DNA of 64,000 bases from Enoplosus armatus. Its lineage: Eukaryota; Chordata; Actinopteri; Centrarchiformes; Enoplosidae. The position numbers were made by a program, and so were the translations under genes. The stretch is taken from assembly GCF_043641665.1 (NCBI RefSeq), contig NC_092189.1, positions 18,480,833 through 18,544,832 of the forward strand, written 5' to 3'. Positions 35,501-47,473 of this stretch are shown piece after piece. The notes beneath the pieces were generated by a model. The model worked only from the letters and a program-made list of their open reading frames with translations. It was not told the DNA's origin and did not search any database. Position 1 is the stretch's first letter; each line of letters starts with the position of its first letter.

Positions 35501-35607
35501 GAGACAAACACACCAAAGCAAACAGTGTTATTTTCTTGTTTTGTTCTATTCTCATTCCACAGTCATAAACAATACCTCACGAACCAACATCCTGACAACA
35601 TCAGCAT

Positions 35608-35713
35608 ACGCACACACACACACATGCACACAAAACACATGAGAAAGTGTGAGACAGATATACAGACAGCTCGATTGACAAACAGACCAACAAGCAGACA
35701 GACAGACAGACAG
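35608..35713. repeat. Short CA tract and (GACA)5
   Basis: CACACACA at 35610-35623; GACA tetranucleotides at 35695-35713. Confidence 0.9.
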
Positions 35714-35813
35714 TGTCTCCCCCTAAAATAACCACAGTGGCTTTTGAATTTGAGGCCTCCAACTAAGAAACCCCCTCAAAAAACCACAATGTTGGTGGGT
35801 TTAGGGATTGGGT

Positions 35814-35842
35814 AACACACACAAACACACACACACACACAC
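35814..35842. repeat. (CA)n microsatellite
   Basis: CA array with one AA interruption. Confidence 0.95.
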
Positions 35843-38800
35843 TTTCATGGTCCTATTACAAACTTAATACCGACTTAATCACTGCAGAGGTTACTAAACC
35901 CCTTTTCCTGGCCGCAAAGACTCTTTTCCTTTCCTCCAATAAAGACGACCTCTCTTCTGCTCCAGTCAGATAGATACTGGTGCTGCAAAGGGTCAAATCA
36001 TCAGTCTGCATCCTTTATTGAGTTAAACATAACATCTACCTGAATGTAGGGAAAATGCCCCTACATGGGAACTGCAACTTACACACTAGATCATGAAGGT
36101 GGAAACTCTTTAATTACTTGGAAAAACTGCCATTTTTATAACGCACCCTGGGCTTGGAATAATCTAAAGGTTCCATATTTAAGAAATGTTTTATGAGCAG
36201 CGTTAATGTTTTGAATAGATAAGGTTACAGTTTTCCATCCATTACTTTAATGTTTTATCTTCGGTTTAACGATGTCATGTTGCCAGTTTCACTGGGTCTA
36301 TATTGTAGAGTCACTGTACTCGAGAGACTTCCTGATTGAATTATGGATTTTAAAAAGAGCAACATACAGTAACTTTGCACAGTGGCAGCTCTGAATAATG
36401 ACTAAATGTCAAGGCTTAATGTGTATACTTCAAGTTCAGAATGCCATTTATTATTGTAATATGTCCATGATTCAACTTTGCTGAGAGAAGATACCTTTCC
36501 ATGTCACCATACATATATTTGTTTTTTCTATTTTACTTCCTCTCCCTATTCCTCATGCCATATGTTTCCATGTTGGGTAAAACACACCTCACCGCTACAT
36601 ATTGGCACAGTCAAATATCAACTTACAATGACTGGCCAAAGCAGTTGTTTATTTTTCCATTTGTCACATGTGATATCTGAAATGCTGCTGACAGGATTTT
36701 GATGAAGCTTTGGAAAATATGGATCGAAATGATTAAACCATTGTTTTCCAGCATTCTGAAAAAGACAAGGATTACCCCACAGAGGCATTAGAGTTACAGC
36801 TGAAAACAAAAAGGCTTTTGATAGCACTTGGCCCAGAGGACGTCAGACTGGTTGATGGCCTGTTTACTGTGGTCATGTTTCTTTTTCAAATACGCAAAAG
36901 ACTATTTTCTGATTGCTGAAAAGACCCCCTCCTGTGTCTGAAACCACACATACTGTACGATCCTGCTGATTGAGGATCAACTGCCAGCAAAACCTATTCT
37001 CCTTCGTCTTTTCTGCTCCATAATCTTGACTTTCCTGCCTTTTGATTTAAAAAATACCAAAGATGAGTGAACTGCCTGCTCTCCTAGGAAAAAGTAGCCC
37101 AGAGAAATATTTCAATTTAAATTTTAACATGTTTAAACGCTTTAAAACAAAATCCAACCTAGACCAGGGTTTTGACATTAGTCCTCACGTCTGGTTTATT
37201 GCTCAATCAACTGCTTGCATATGCTAATACTGGTGCCTGTAAATGAGCTTACCAGACGTGTTCTGTTTGAAAGGGCTAAGAGTCTCCTGCTGTGCTGTTA
37301 ATGTACTGGTCAGCCACAGGGGAAAGTGCTCATTTCTCTCTAACGGTTTTAAATTACTTGAAGAAATGACAAATTAATCTCTGATGACAGGATCAAACCA
37401 GAGAGAAAACTAATAGAAGGGGTTTGTATTGCATTAAATACATGTAGACAGCACATGTCCACAAACACACAAAAAAGACCTGAATGTAAACTTGAATACA
37501 TACTTGTACACGAACAGACAGACGCAGGCGCATAAACGCACGTACACAGCGACCACAAATGCTGCTCTGTCAGGCACTGCAGAAATGAGAGAGGTCATCT
37601 GATGAAAGACTGGAGGATAATTGATGATATTTCTGTGCTGGAGCCTCTTCCACCATAAAACAGATTTCACATCTGTTATGTCGATGAGCTTGGACAGTTG
37701 ACTTGAGATTTGGGAGCAGGAACTAGTCTCTCCGAGAGGTAGCGGTGAGAGAAGCCACAGCTCACTTGATAATGTCACCACACTATGAACTGGAGCTGCT
37801 TCATGAACAACCAATGGGTGACAGAGTTGTTGAATCGTGTAAAAATGACCAGGATTGTAAAGTCCCATTTTCTAGTTTATTACTGTTAGCAAATATGTGA
37901 AATTGGGCTCATCAATGTTTGTAGAGTCCATAAAAGCAGAAAAAAGTATCAACTGTGCTTCTATTCTTTAATAAATCTCACATTTCATTGCTGAAGTATC
38001 TTTGTGTTATAATATCCTTTATTTTTTTCTATGTACAATACCTCCTTGGCTGCAGTGCTGCAAAGACAGCAGCTTCTGCATGTGTCCACAAATCCCCTTC
38101 TAAAGAAAGGACAAAGAAGAAAAGGACAGAGGCAGACAAAAAGAAAGGGGGAAATAGAAAGATAAAAGTAAAGGAAGACACCAAAGCTTTGCCCTTTACA
38201 GTTAATTCTGAGGGCTCAGAGTAAACGTCAGGAAGAAAAACAGAGAGAAAGAGAAATTGTTTTAGGGTGGAGGTACAGCTTCTATGAAATAGAAGTTTTG
38301 CTGCAAATTTCGATTTGACAAGCTGCAGGAAAACAGTAAATGCATCACCAACAAAACAACAACAACTAAAACTGGTTTTGGACTTTGTAAAATCCAAATG
38401 TTATCTGAAAAAGCGAATAGTTATTCGAAGATTTATTAAACCTGATAAAAACATATAGCTAATCTGAATTTTGCCTTTTTCTGTGGCATTAAAAACTTTG
38501 CACAAAGTTGCTTGACTGAAAGAGAGCGAGAGACACAGACAGACAAGACCAGCAGGAAAGAGAGACAGGGAAATGTGAGAGGGGAGGACAGAAAACAGAC
38601 AGGGGAGGGATATTCTCTTGTGGTTTACTCCGGCACATAGGTTAATTCTATTATTGCAGGTCTGCAAGGTGGAAAAGGTAAGAATGACGCTTTAGATTGA
38701 AAACAAATGTCAGGAGAAATTCGTTTCTGTCTGTGTGGGGTGGGTGAGAGGAGAGAAAGGAGATGAAAGATGGAGAGAGAAGCAGCTCTATATATACAAA

Positions 38801-40434
38801 ACATTTTTATATTTATTTATACTTTTATTTATATGTTTTGTGTTGTCCTGTCAGATACTTTAAAGTGGTATTAGATCAGGCTTGTTGCTGTGTCTCTGAA
38901 CAAAACGTCCTGGTGATCACATTCTAATAAAACTAAGTGGTTTGTTTCCTCTCGTCTTCCAAAAGATTTCAGTTATTGCTGCTGCTGGACTTGTAAAGTG
39001 CATTAAGGTCTCCCGAGCTCAGTATTTGTTTCTCCTGTTCCAGATGCTATGCAGGTTGTCTTTCCCGTGTACCCTTTTAATCAAAGCATTTGCAAAGGGT
39101 TTGTGTTTGAGATGCAGAAGTTGACTGGAAATGTAAGGTATTTTTAGCACCACCAAGCAGTCAAATATCAAACTACCGATAGTTTTTAAGGAGGCAAAAA
39201 GAAACCAACTCAGTGCTATATGAAGGAATATGAAGAAGAGCATGAGTAAAGGAAGAGAATGAATGACGGAAAAGAAGGGGAAAAGGTCTGAATGTAGGCC
39301 AGAACAGCTTAACGCTTGTTTCAGGGTTCAGAACTTATGCAACGACCCCCGTCGTGACACAGAGTTGCCAGTGCAGTTAAGTCTATTAGGGACTCGGATG
39401 TACACGTATGTGCACATGCATGTTAAAAGGTAAACAACCTGATGGGTCTGGAAGAGCACTTAGACAAAATGGTGGAACAGCAACAACTTGGGGCAGCCTT
39501 GACCCATCACATACACACACACGCACGTCTGTGTTTCTCACCCCTGTCAGGTACGCATGTAGAAACCACTTAATGGCGCTTTGGGTCAGCACTGAAAGCA
39601 AGGCATCATGGGAGTCATATGTTACCTTCGTGGCGTCTGCACTGCTGCCTGCTCTTGACCTTTAACCCCACAGACCATGACCCATTTTCAAGAACACTGA
39701 AGTCCTTGGGTGCTCTGTCAGGTTGAGTCAAGGCAAACACATCTCTGCACGACGCAGCACAGGATCAGCGGAAAGTTGTCTTATATAGAAGGACACTGGA
39801 AAGTATGTGAATCAGTGAGAAGGTCACTGCTCTGACCTTTCCCTGAGTGAACTAAGAAAGAATGAAATCTGACAGAATCACCTCAAACAGGAATCAGACA
39901 CAGAATCCAAGGCTACTTGTTGAAAAGGTCAAACCCCAGTGCTGGAAATAGACGAGACAGAACTTTAAACTGAGAGAAAATGACAGCACACCTGCACTGA
40001 CCCATTTAGGGTTGACCTAACCCTTTAAAAGCTATGCAGCTCAAAGATAACCCCAACCCCAAATATCAGTGTACCTGTTTAGGAACCGCTGGGAAAGTAT
40101 TTTAAGTGAATCACAGTTTTAGTAAGGAAAACAGAAGGAAATGATTGGACGAGCACTCTTACATACTATACAATTAGTGGTGGAATCTGATTCTTTAATA
40201 ATACACAACTACAGCTACAGAAGAAACTTAAAACAGGTGTTTAGACAACAGAGAAAAAGCAAAGATTTCTCCAATTTCATAACACATTTTTGCAACATAA
40301 ACTTTGTTGTGTACATGCTCTTTTTCACACAAAAAATGCTACGCCATCATACTCTTGAGTTTCTTCGGGGAAGTAACCAAATAAAAAAAAAAAGCAGCTA
40401 CTGCACCAAAAACTGACTGTGATGTCATGGCAAC
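35843..40434. other. Longest microsatellite-free stretch, unique AT-rich sequence
   Basis: About 4.6 kb with no dinucleotide array of note. Purine-rich 38100-38270. An AT-rich inverted repeat ACAAAACAT/ATGTTTTGT lies at 38796-38841. The minus-strand frame at 37434-37868 is not recognised. Confidence 0.55.
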
Positions 40435-40545
40435 CGTTTCCACAGCAGAGGATGTCAGAGTTGTGATTAGGCCAATTAGGCTGAAGGCTAATTATGGGAT
40501 GTATTTAAAGCTGTGTTAATGAGTGGCTGCACTAACTAAGTAACT
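40435..40545. promoter_or_regulatory. Homeodomain-core-rich candidate conserved element
   Basis: 'tgtcatggcaaccg' resembles an RFX half-site. It is followed by 'gtgattaggccaattaggctgaaggctaattatggg', with several ATTAG/TAATT cores in 35 bp, and 'gtgttaatgag'. The sequence is non-repetitive and looks like a vertebrate conserved noncoding element, but this cannot be confirmed without alignment. Confidence 0.3.
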
Positions 40546-40554
40546 TAGAAGTGC

Positions 40555-40570
40555 CACACACACACACACT

Positions 40571-40610
<40 letters not shown>

Positions 40611-40611
40611 G
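40555..40611. repeat. Compound (CA)n(GA)n
   Basis: CA to about 40575, then GA with one CA interruption. Confidence 0.97.
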
Positions 40612-40702
40612 CGGAATGAACAGGAAGCCTGTGCTTGTCTTTGCATGGCTGCTGTTCATTGACCCATTGAAGACAGCAAGGACCTCCCTCAACACGGCGG
40701 TC

Positions 40703-40703
<1 letters not shown>

Positions 40704-40744
<41 letters not shown>
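40704..40744. repeat. (GT)20 microsatellite
   Basis: Uninterrupted GT array. Confidence 0.98.
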
Positions 40745-40748
<4 letters not shown>

Positions 40749-40837
40749 CAGGATCTATATTCCAATGAAAACCTGTGTGTATGTTCTGTGTCTACATCTG
40801 CATGCCTTCTAGCCTCTTGCTTCCGCTTGTGTGTACA

Positions 40838-40840
<3 letters not shown>

Positions 40841-40892
<52 letters not shown>
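40841..40892. repeat. (TG)26 microsatellite
   Basis: Uninterrupted TG array. Confidence 0.98.
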
Positions 40893-40894
<2 letters not shown>

Positions 40895-40964
40895 CCAGGT
40901 ATAGGGCCCTCCCTCCCAGTTCAGTTTTCACTCAGCAGATTTCATTAATGTGGCTCCTCGAGGA

Positions 40965-41095
40965 GTCTTTCATCTCATGGCCTTTTCCGGAAAGGTAGAA
41001 TGGTCTATTTACCAGCGGAGCGCCGCCAAAAAGCTGAAACTGCTATTATTACTCCATCTACCTCCAGAATTAGACCGGTGATTAATAGAGGGTCT
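40965..41095. promoter_or_regulatory. Candidate regulatory block between GT microsatellites
   Basis: 'cttttccggaaagg' (ETS-like palindrome), 'ccagcggagcgccgcc' (CpG-rich), 'ctattattactcc' and 'ccggtgattaatag' (homeodomain-like) occur within 130 bp between two long GT tracts. Function is inferred only. Confidence 0.25.
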
Positions 41096-41122
41096 GTATG
41101 TGTGTGTATAATGTGTCTACTA

Positions 41123-41124
<2 letters not shown>

Positions 41125-41160
<36 letters not shown>
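41125..41160. repeat. (GT)n microsatellite
   Basis: GT array flanked by GC steps. Confidence 0.97.
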
Positions 41161-41161
<1 letters not shown>

Positions 41162-43221
41162 AGTGACTTAAAGTAGTACAAAGAGAAGGAAACACTTTAG
41201 AGAGAAAGAGGGATTATCAGAGGGGAAGAGAGACGTTATTTTTATTGCCCATTAAGTATTTTAAACCTCAAAGTGAACCATTTAGTGCTGAGTCTCTCTG
41301 TATAAATTCAGAGACACTTGTTGGTCATTTGTTACTGCAGTTATCTCAGCACTTCAAAAAGAAAGCTTGATTCAAAGTACAGCTCAAGGCTAGGGCCACT
41401 AATGGGCAGATTTAGATTCTAAACAAACAGGAATGACTACATTCCTAAAGCGAAATCGTGTCCGAATGTGAAAAACGGATGCTATTTTCTGTAGAGATTA
41501 ATCAATGGTATACTAACTGTATTTTAGACAATATGCTTAGAGTTTTTAGTATTTACTCTGAGGATACATGAGAAGAGCTGGTATTTGTGATAAGTGGTAT
41601 TTTCCATCTATGAGCCACAAAAAACAAATGTGTTAATATTAGACACTAATTGTCTCTCTGTACAAGTGAATGGTACTTAGTAGTGAGAGACACACTGTTT
41701 ACTCATCAGCCAAGAGGAAAAGTGGTGGCAATATTTTGGTATCTGACACATAAATGTGCATGTTGTTCTTATTTTTACCTCCACTTACAATTTGTAACTC
41801 ACACAGGGAAACAGGAAGCAGAGAACCAACAAGACAAGCTCTCATAAAGATCATGGCCGCGATGCTATCAGACACAGAGCGTCAACCTCTTGAACTGGAC
41901 GGACAGACAATGGCCTGGAAGGAACTCCAATTATCCCAAAAATCCCAGCGGAGACAACAGGGGGGATTGTATCTCGGCTGGATTGTGGAAGGAGTGCTGA
42001 AAAAAACAAGAGCTCTAAGAGATGTCACCATTCTCTTGTTGTTTAAATAGACTGAAGAGAAAATAAGAAACGTACATGTTTCTCAAATCCAGGACATGTC
42101 TTAGTGAAAGGAACGACTCTTCTGCAGGACAAATGCTCTCGTGTGAGAGTATCTCCCTCCAACATGATCTATATCTTGTGAAATGTCGGGACAAACACGG
42201 CATCGGAGGTGACCTGCGCCTCTCCAGGATGTCGGCCCCTGGCAACGAATGTTTGTGGAGACAAAGAGCAGGGGAGAGGACAGGAGTGGAAAAACAGGAG
42301 AAGAAGAAGCTAAAGAAGAGCAGGTTGTGATTTATGATGGTGTTGATTGTTGACTTACTCTGGCTGTCTCTCACTCTCATTTCTCTATTCCCTCCCCACT
42401 TTCTGCCGTTTATCTCTCAGTCCTCTCTCTCCTCTTGTCTCTCATTGTCTGGTGCTCTAATTCTGGCTTTCTTCTACACGCACGCACACAAACAACCCCC
42501 TGTGAATTTAGTTTGTCAGCATGCACAGACAAACTGCCACTCAGCCCTTAGGTGGAAAGGAAAATGGGAAAAGGTTGCAGACAGTTTAAGAGGACACAAA
42601 TTAAATCACTGTTCGTTTTTCTTTCAATTTAACTTTCCAAGTCCCCGTTGAGACTTAATATTGTGTACGCAAAACAAATTGTGTCTTGATGAGTTTGATG
42701 AGAATGAGTTTATGCAAACACACTTCTCTACCAACAGACCCAAAGCTAAATGTCTACTAGCTTTATGTCTGCTGTTCTGTTCTTCTGTTGTTGAGTTTAA
42801 CCTCTGACCTCTCTAGAGTGGACCAAGCCAATTTCACATTAGGAATTAATATTATGTAACATATAATTCTTATTATCATCATTTCTACTAAAGAAATGGC
42901 TGTTTAAGTTTTCAAATCAGTGTCCAAATCTGAGGCACAGCATCCAATCACCCAGCTGTTGGCCAAAAGCAATAAAAATGCTGGTCTGCAGAACCAACTG
43001 AAGTATCATCTGTGATATTTTAATAGATAAACTTTTACATTATAACTCTCGGTCACTTTTTGGTAAAACGAAATATCAAAAAACAGAGTACTGAGTGGGT
43101 AGTTTTATCTTAAAAAACTACCTCCTGAGAATATAAAGAGAGGATTATTTAGCTTGAGGGAAAATAAAAGCAACAGCCAAAAAAGTAAACAAATGTTGGT
43201 GATCATGATGAAGAAAATCAC
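41161..43221. other. Unique sequence with a CpG-containing open block
   Basis: 42076-42330 is open on both strands and contains CpG-rich 'cgggacaaacacggcatcgg' and 'ggatgtcggcccctggcaacgaa'. No known protein is recognised. Confidence 0.45.
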
Positions 43222-43243
43222 GGATGATGACGATGACGATGAC
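43222..43243. repeat. (GATGAC)n short repeat
   Basis: GATGATGACGATGACGATGAC; too short and isolated to be read as Asp-rich coding. Confidence 0.85.
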
Positions 43244-43381
43244 TGTAGTGCTGAAACACGCTGTTGCGTTTTCTAAATTGGGTACTTAGACACTCCAATT
43301 GACTCCAGAAGATGTTTCTGGCCAACCGGAGGCCTGTAATTATACACACTGATATGTTTTAGATGATGAGAGTGGAACTCT

Positions 43382-43412
43382 CACACACACACACACAAAA
43401 ACACACACGCAG

Positions 43413-43442
<30 letters not shown>
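43382..43442. repeat. Imperfect (CA)n microsatellite
   Basis: CA arrays joined by AAAA and GCAG; the last 29 bases are pure. Confidence 0.96.
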
Positions 43443-43443
<1 letters not shown>

Positions 43444-44593
43444 ATGTCTGCCACTCTAGACTTGGCAAGGTTTTCAAAGAAAGCGGGCATCAGGGCCCCA
43501 AAGTGTGCATCTGTGTGTGTGTGTGTTTGTGTTCAAAGTCTTATTCCCGTCAGTTAAAACATAATCCATATATGTGTGTGGTAGGTCCACAGTGTTCCAG
43601 GAAGGAGTGTGTAACTGAGTGTGTGAGTGTGTGTGTTAACGAGACAGTGCTAATTAAAATCAGAACAGCCTCAGAGCACAGCTATGTTCGCTATCCACGA
43701 CGTCAACACGCGCACACACAAAATGTTAAATACAGCAATAGCAAGCACGCACACACAGACAACACAAATCCACACATAATATGATACAGACAAATGTATA
43801 CACACATACAGAGACACATCTCTGTGGTCTCTTTCTCTCTCTTGAAGCCAACAATGTTGAATTCTTCCTGCCTCTGTGCCTCCCACAATCCTTTGTGTTT
43901 GCGAGGTTGTGACGTCAGTGACGCCTTATGATTTTCTGCCCTTCTCTGATTGTCTGATTGTTGCCGCCTATCAAACAACAATGACAATCTGTGCTGGGCA
44001 GTCATCTGATTTCAGACTTTCATCATTTGATTTGATTGTCTGATTTGGTCAAGGTGAGGTCAATGTCGGTGAAGCAGAGACAAAAGCCAACAACAACAGG
44101 TCTAAAGCTGCATTTATGTCGAGTTTCACAGTTCATTCATGACCTTGGAGAGGCAGTTGACAAATTAATCTCACCTCAAGGTCCATTTAGGAGCCACTTC
44201 AGAGCTTTTGATTGTATTAAATGACATTCTTCAGGTGGCTGAATGGTGTAAGTCTCACAGCCATGAAACTGCACCATCCCCCACTTTATCTATCCCCATT
44301 TTTACTGTTTCCCTCAATTATCACTTACAATATCAGCCACGAAACAAATACATCATTGCCACCGTGTATAAAAAATCAGTAGATTTCCACTAATTGAGCT
44401 GGAATATATCTATAATCTCTGTAATGGTCACTGTCATGAATTCTTCAAAGTGCCACTTGGAATTACAAACTGTAACAGCGAGTCCAAAGAAAGCTCCAGT
44501 CCACAGTGAGCTTGCTGCATAATTACATGTGTTTACTCTAATGTTGTGTTGCTTACTCATTGGGGAGAAAATGACTCGTCACACAGCCATAAC

Positions 44594-44617
44594 ACACACA
44601 AACACACACACACACAA
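44594..44617. repeat. Short (CA)n
   Basis: CA array with one AA interruption. Confidence 0.92.
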
Positions 44618-45285
44618 AGTTTATCCCCTACAACAGTGCCTGGACACCTTTCATAAAACAATGCGCAATGTGACCACATGCGCCCCAGATTCCTGAGGAT
44701 GCACATCCATATGTTCCCCTGTCTGTGTTTATATATTTGTGCACACGTGTGCATGTGTGCGCATTTGTTCATCTTAATAACACTACAAAGACGGTCTAAT
44801 GAAAGCCACATGTCTGTGTGACTCAGGCTTGATTCACTCACAGAGAGTATGGAAGAAATGCCAACTATGCCGGAGAGAGGGCAAGAATGAGAGACGAGAC
44901 AGAGAGTGAGACACCAAACCAAGAGATACAATACTGAACCAAATGGCACAAAACCTAACTGATGATAGTAGATCTTAAGTTCATAAGTAGCCCGCTAAAT
45001 GAAACTAAAACACAAGACTGTTTCAAATCTCATTTTATGCTTCAAACACTGGACATTTTTATTTAACAAGATTATTTAATAGGTTTGGCATCAGCGTACT
45101 TTTTGAAGTATGCGACTCAACTTTGTGGGGTGATTTCATTGGCTATGAATGTGCAATCTACCACACAAAGTGACACACATGTCTGATCTGTCTGTGGCTG
45201 GCACAAGGCATTGTGGTGAAAAAAACACACACGCATGCATGTGTGACAGCAGGATCAGTGAGCACCTTGTCCGTGAGGTGGTATA

Positions 45286-45331
45286 AATGTGTTTATATGC
45301 ATGTGTATATGTGTGTGTATGTGTGTGTGCA
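45286..45331. repeat. Imperfect (TG)n/(TATG)n
   Basis: Decayed TG array with ATATG interruptions. Confidence 0.85.
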
Positions 45332-46257
45332 GACATGTTCATGCTCTTGTCAGCTAGCAGCTCCTCAGCAGTGTGTCCAACACCTTGTAAAGAACAGACG
45401 TTGTGTCTGCTCCGAGAGAGGCCAACAGATCTTTTTCTTTTTTCAGAAAATTGTCTTCGCTTCCCAAACAGTGTTGTAAAGCTGTGACTGGCAGTTTGAT
45501 CACCAACAGTTGTGGTAGTGGCTTGGATTCATTTCATTTCCCTCTAGACTATCACTGAACTATCACAGTTACATCATGTGTCTTGATGAAGGCATGTAAC
45601 CAATACCTCCATGTCCAGAGAAGAGAGAGGACTATATGTGAAAAAAACTGAATATCTTGAGCCTTGTAATTTCAAAGAGCGAAAACTAGGAATCAATATA
45701 ATTCAGCCAGCCTCAATCTGCGATGGTCACGTTTATGGTAAATAAAATATCGAGCTAATGAGTTACTGATGCTAAAATGCTACACATAGCCCCTTTAAGT
45801 GCTACTAGATCCCTTTGGTGGGACAAATCTGGTGTGAATCAGCCCGTTAATCCTCTCACAGAACCGGAGCAGCTGAACCAGTTGCAGCAGGGCAGTGGAA
45901 ACGCAAGCAGTGACATCATCTCTTAAGTGACCACATGAAAGTGGCCACCATGCAGTGGGTGGCGTGGACTTCAGTAGCGCTCTGCACCACTTGACGCCTG
46001 TGGACGTTTATTTAGCTTGGTCTCTTGCTGATACTAACTGGTGGCATTTATTTGCTCTGCCTCTCTTTGGTTCTCGATCTTCCTCTCTCACTCGTTGTCT
46101 GTGTCTCGCGAGCTCGCTCTGTCATTTCCTCCATGCCCCGCTACAGCATGTGTCCCTCCCAGACATTCTCCACCTCACTATCAACAACATGATTATTTAT
46201 TCTGGTCTGTGTGTTTGTAGCTATTACACGCTCTCTTTCTCTGTCTTTTTCTGTCGG

Positions 46258-46261
<4 letters not shown>

Positions 46262-46288
<27 letters not shown>
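46262..46288. repeat. (CT)13 microsatellite
   Basis: Uninterrupted TC/CT array, 55 bases left of the inverted-repeat element. Confidence 0.97.
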
Positions 46289-46343
46289 AATTTTCCCACA
46301 GGCTCTCTTCTTCTTTTTGCTGTATCTCTTTATATCTATCTAT

Positions 46344-46980
46344 GAGTGCATTTACATGGACTAAACAACCGGGTTACTCTATGCTTTCTGTCATGTAAAC
46401 AAGAAATCAGACTTTTGTAATCGAGGTAGGGGATTATAGAAACCAGATTTCCCCCGCTAGATTTCTCCTGGTGAAAGCATATTTCTTGGCCCTGTACATG
46501 TATAATCAGGTTTCTAATCAGCTTTTTACACAACGCATGTGTATGGTAAAAACTGCAGACAGTAAAGTATCTGTGACAACAGAGATATTACATTATACAT
46601 AACACTGCATCCCCGCAGTCACAAAATCATTTTGTTGCTGCGATATGGGTAACTTCTGTGAGTATTTGTAATACATTTGTGAAAAAAGGAAAAACTTTTA
46701 AGCACTTTTACTACTGCTTATTTTGTCGCTGTGTTGTGAGTTCAAATGCTCCAACACCAGGAAAAGATTCAATAGAAACATTGTCTTATATCGTGAAGCA
46801 ACCTCCTGTATCACTACAACACTCGCATGGTTCCAAAATAAGGTTTGGACGGGGGAGACATCTGATTACTGACCTGCGGCATGTAAACATGGATGTTACA
46901 GTAACCAGGTTAATGGAGTGCATGTTAATGCGTAACCTGATTTCTCCCAGTAAACTGGTATCTTGCATGTAAATGTACTC
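46344..46980. mobile_element. 637-bp element with terminal inverted repeats (non-autonomous DNA-transposon-like)
   Basis: The left end (46344-46360, GAGTGCATTTACATGGA) is matched by the reverse complement of the right end (46964-46980, GAGTACATTTACATGCA) at 15 of 17 bases. The interior carries repeated variants of 'aaatcaggtt/accggttact' wording in both orientations (46371-46520 and 46860-46960). It has no transposase; the open frame at 46658-46972 is not recognisable. The target-site duplication is unclear (TAT on the left, TGT on the right). A related sequence lies inverted near 54.7 kb, which supports a repeat family. The wording resembles a repeat common in fish introns, but I cannot name the family. 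Confidence 0.7.
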
Positions 46981-47009
46981 TGTGTCTTGATCTCACTGTC
47001 TAATTTCTT

Positions 47010-47165
47010 GCTGGGACCTCTCTCTTTCATCTTGTCTCTCTTTTATCTTTCTCCTTTCTTGTTCCTCTCCATTTCTTCCTCTCTCCTCCACCCTCTCTTT
47101 TTCCCTCCTTATGATCATTTTTCCTCTTTCTCCCTCTCTCGGTATGTGTCTCTATCTCTATAGTT
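47010..47165. repeat. Pyrimidine-rich low-complexity tract
   Basis: TCTC/CCTC-rich sequence directly right of the inverted-repeat element. Confidence 0.8.
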
Positions 47166-47446
47166 TATTTCTCTTTTGTCAGTGTTGGTAACTGCAGCCG
47201 GCTGTTTATTGATGTTCAGTGGTGGAGACAAACTTCTCCACACATCAAACATCCCTCTGCCATAATCATCATCTCCTGCTGCCATTCGAACTTTGTTTTT
47301 CTTTCTCTCCCTCATCTCCCTCCCTCCTTCAGTTTTTTGGGCCAACTACCTATAGAAATGGCCATTAACTGAAACCAGAATATCATGAAAACAGAATCCC
47401 AGCCACGTAGAATACGCCTAATCCTGACTGACCAGAGGGTGTGTGT

Positions 47447-47473
47447 TATTTATTTATTTATTTGTGTGTGTGT
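47447..47473. repeat. (ATTT)4(GT)5
   Basis: Compound tetra- and dinucleotide repeat. Confidence 0.93.

Larger units (their letters stand above)
43443..46261. other. Unique intronic sequence
   Basis: Scattered short CA/TG patches. No gene seen. Confidence 0.55.

Noticed and set aside
35068..35511. 147-codon minus-strand ORF, Cys-Val and His-Thr rich
   Set aside because: It is a translation of (TG)n and (AC)n arrays; many similar frames occur at every microsatellite in the window.
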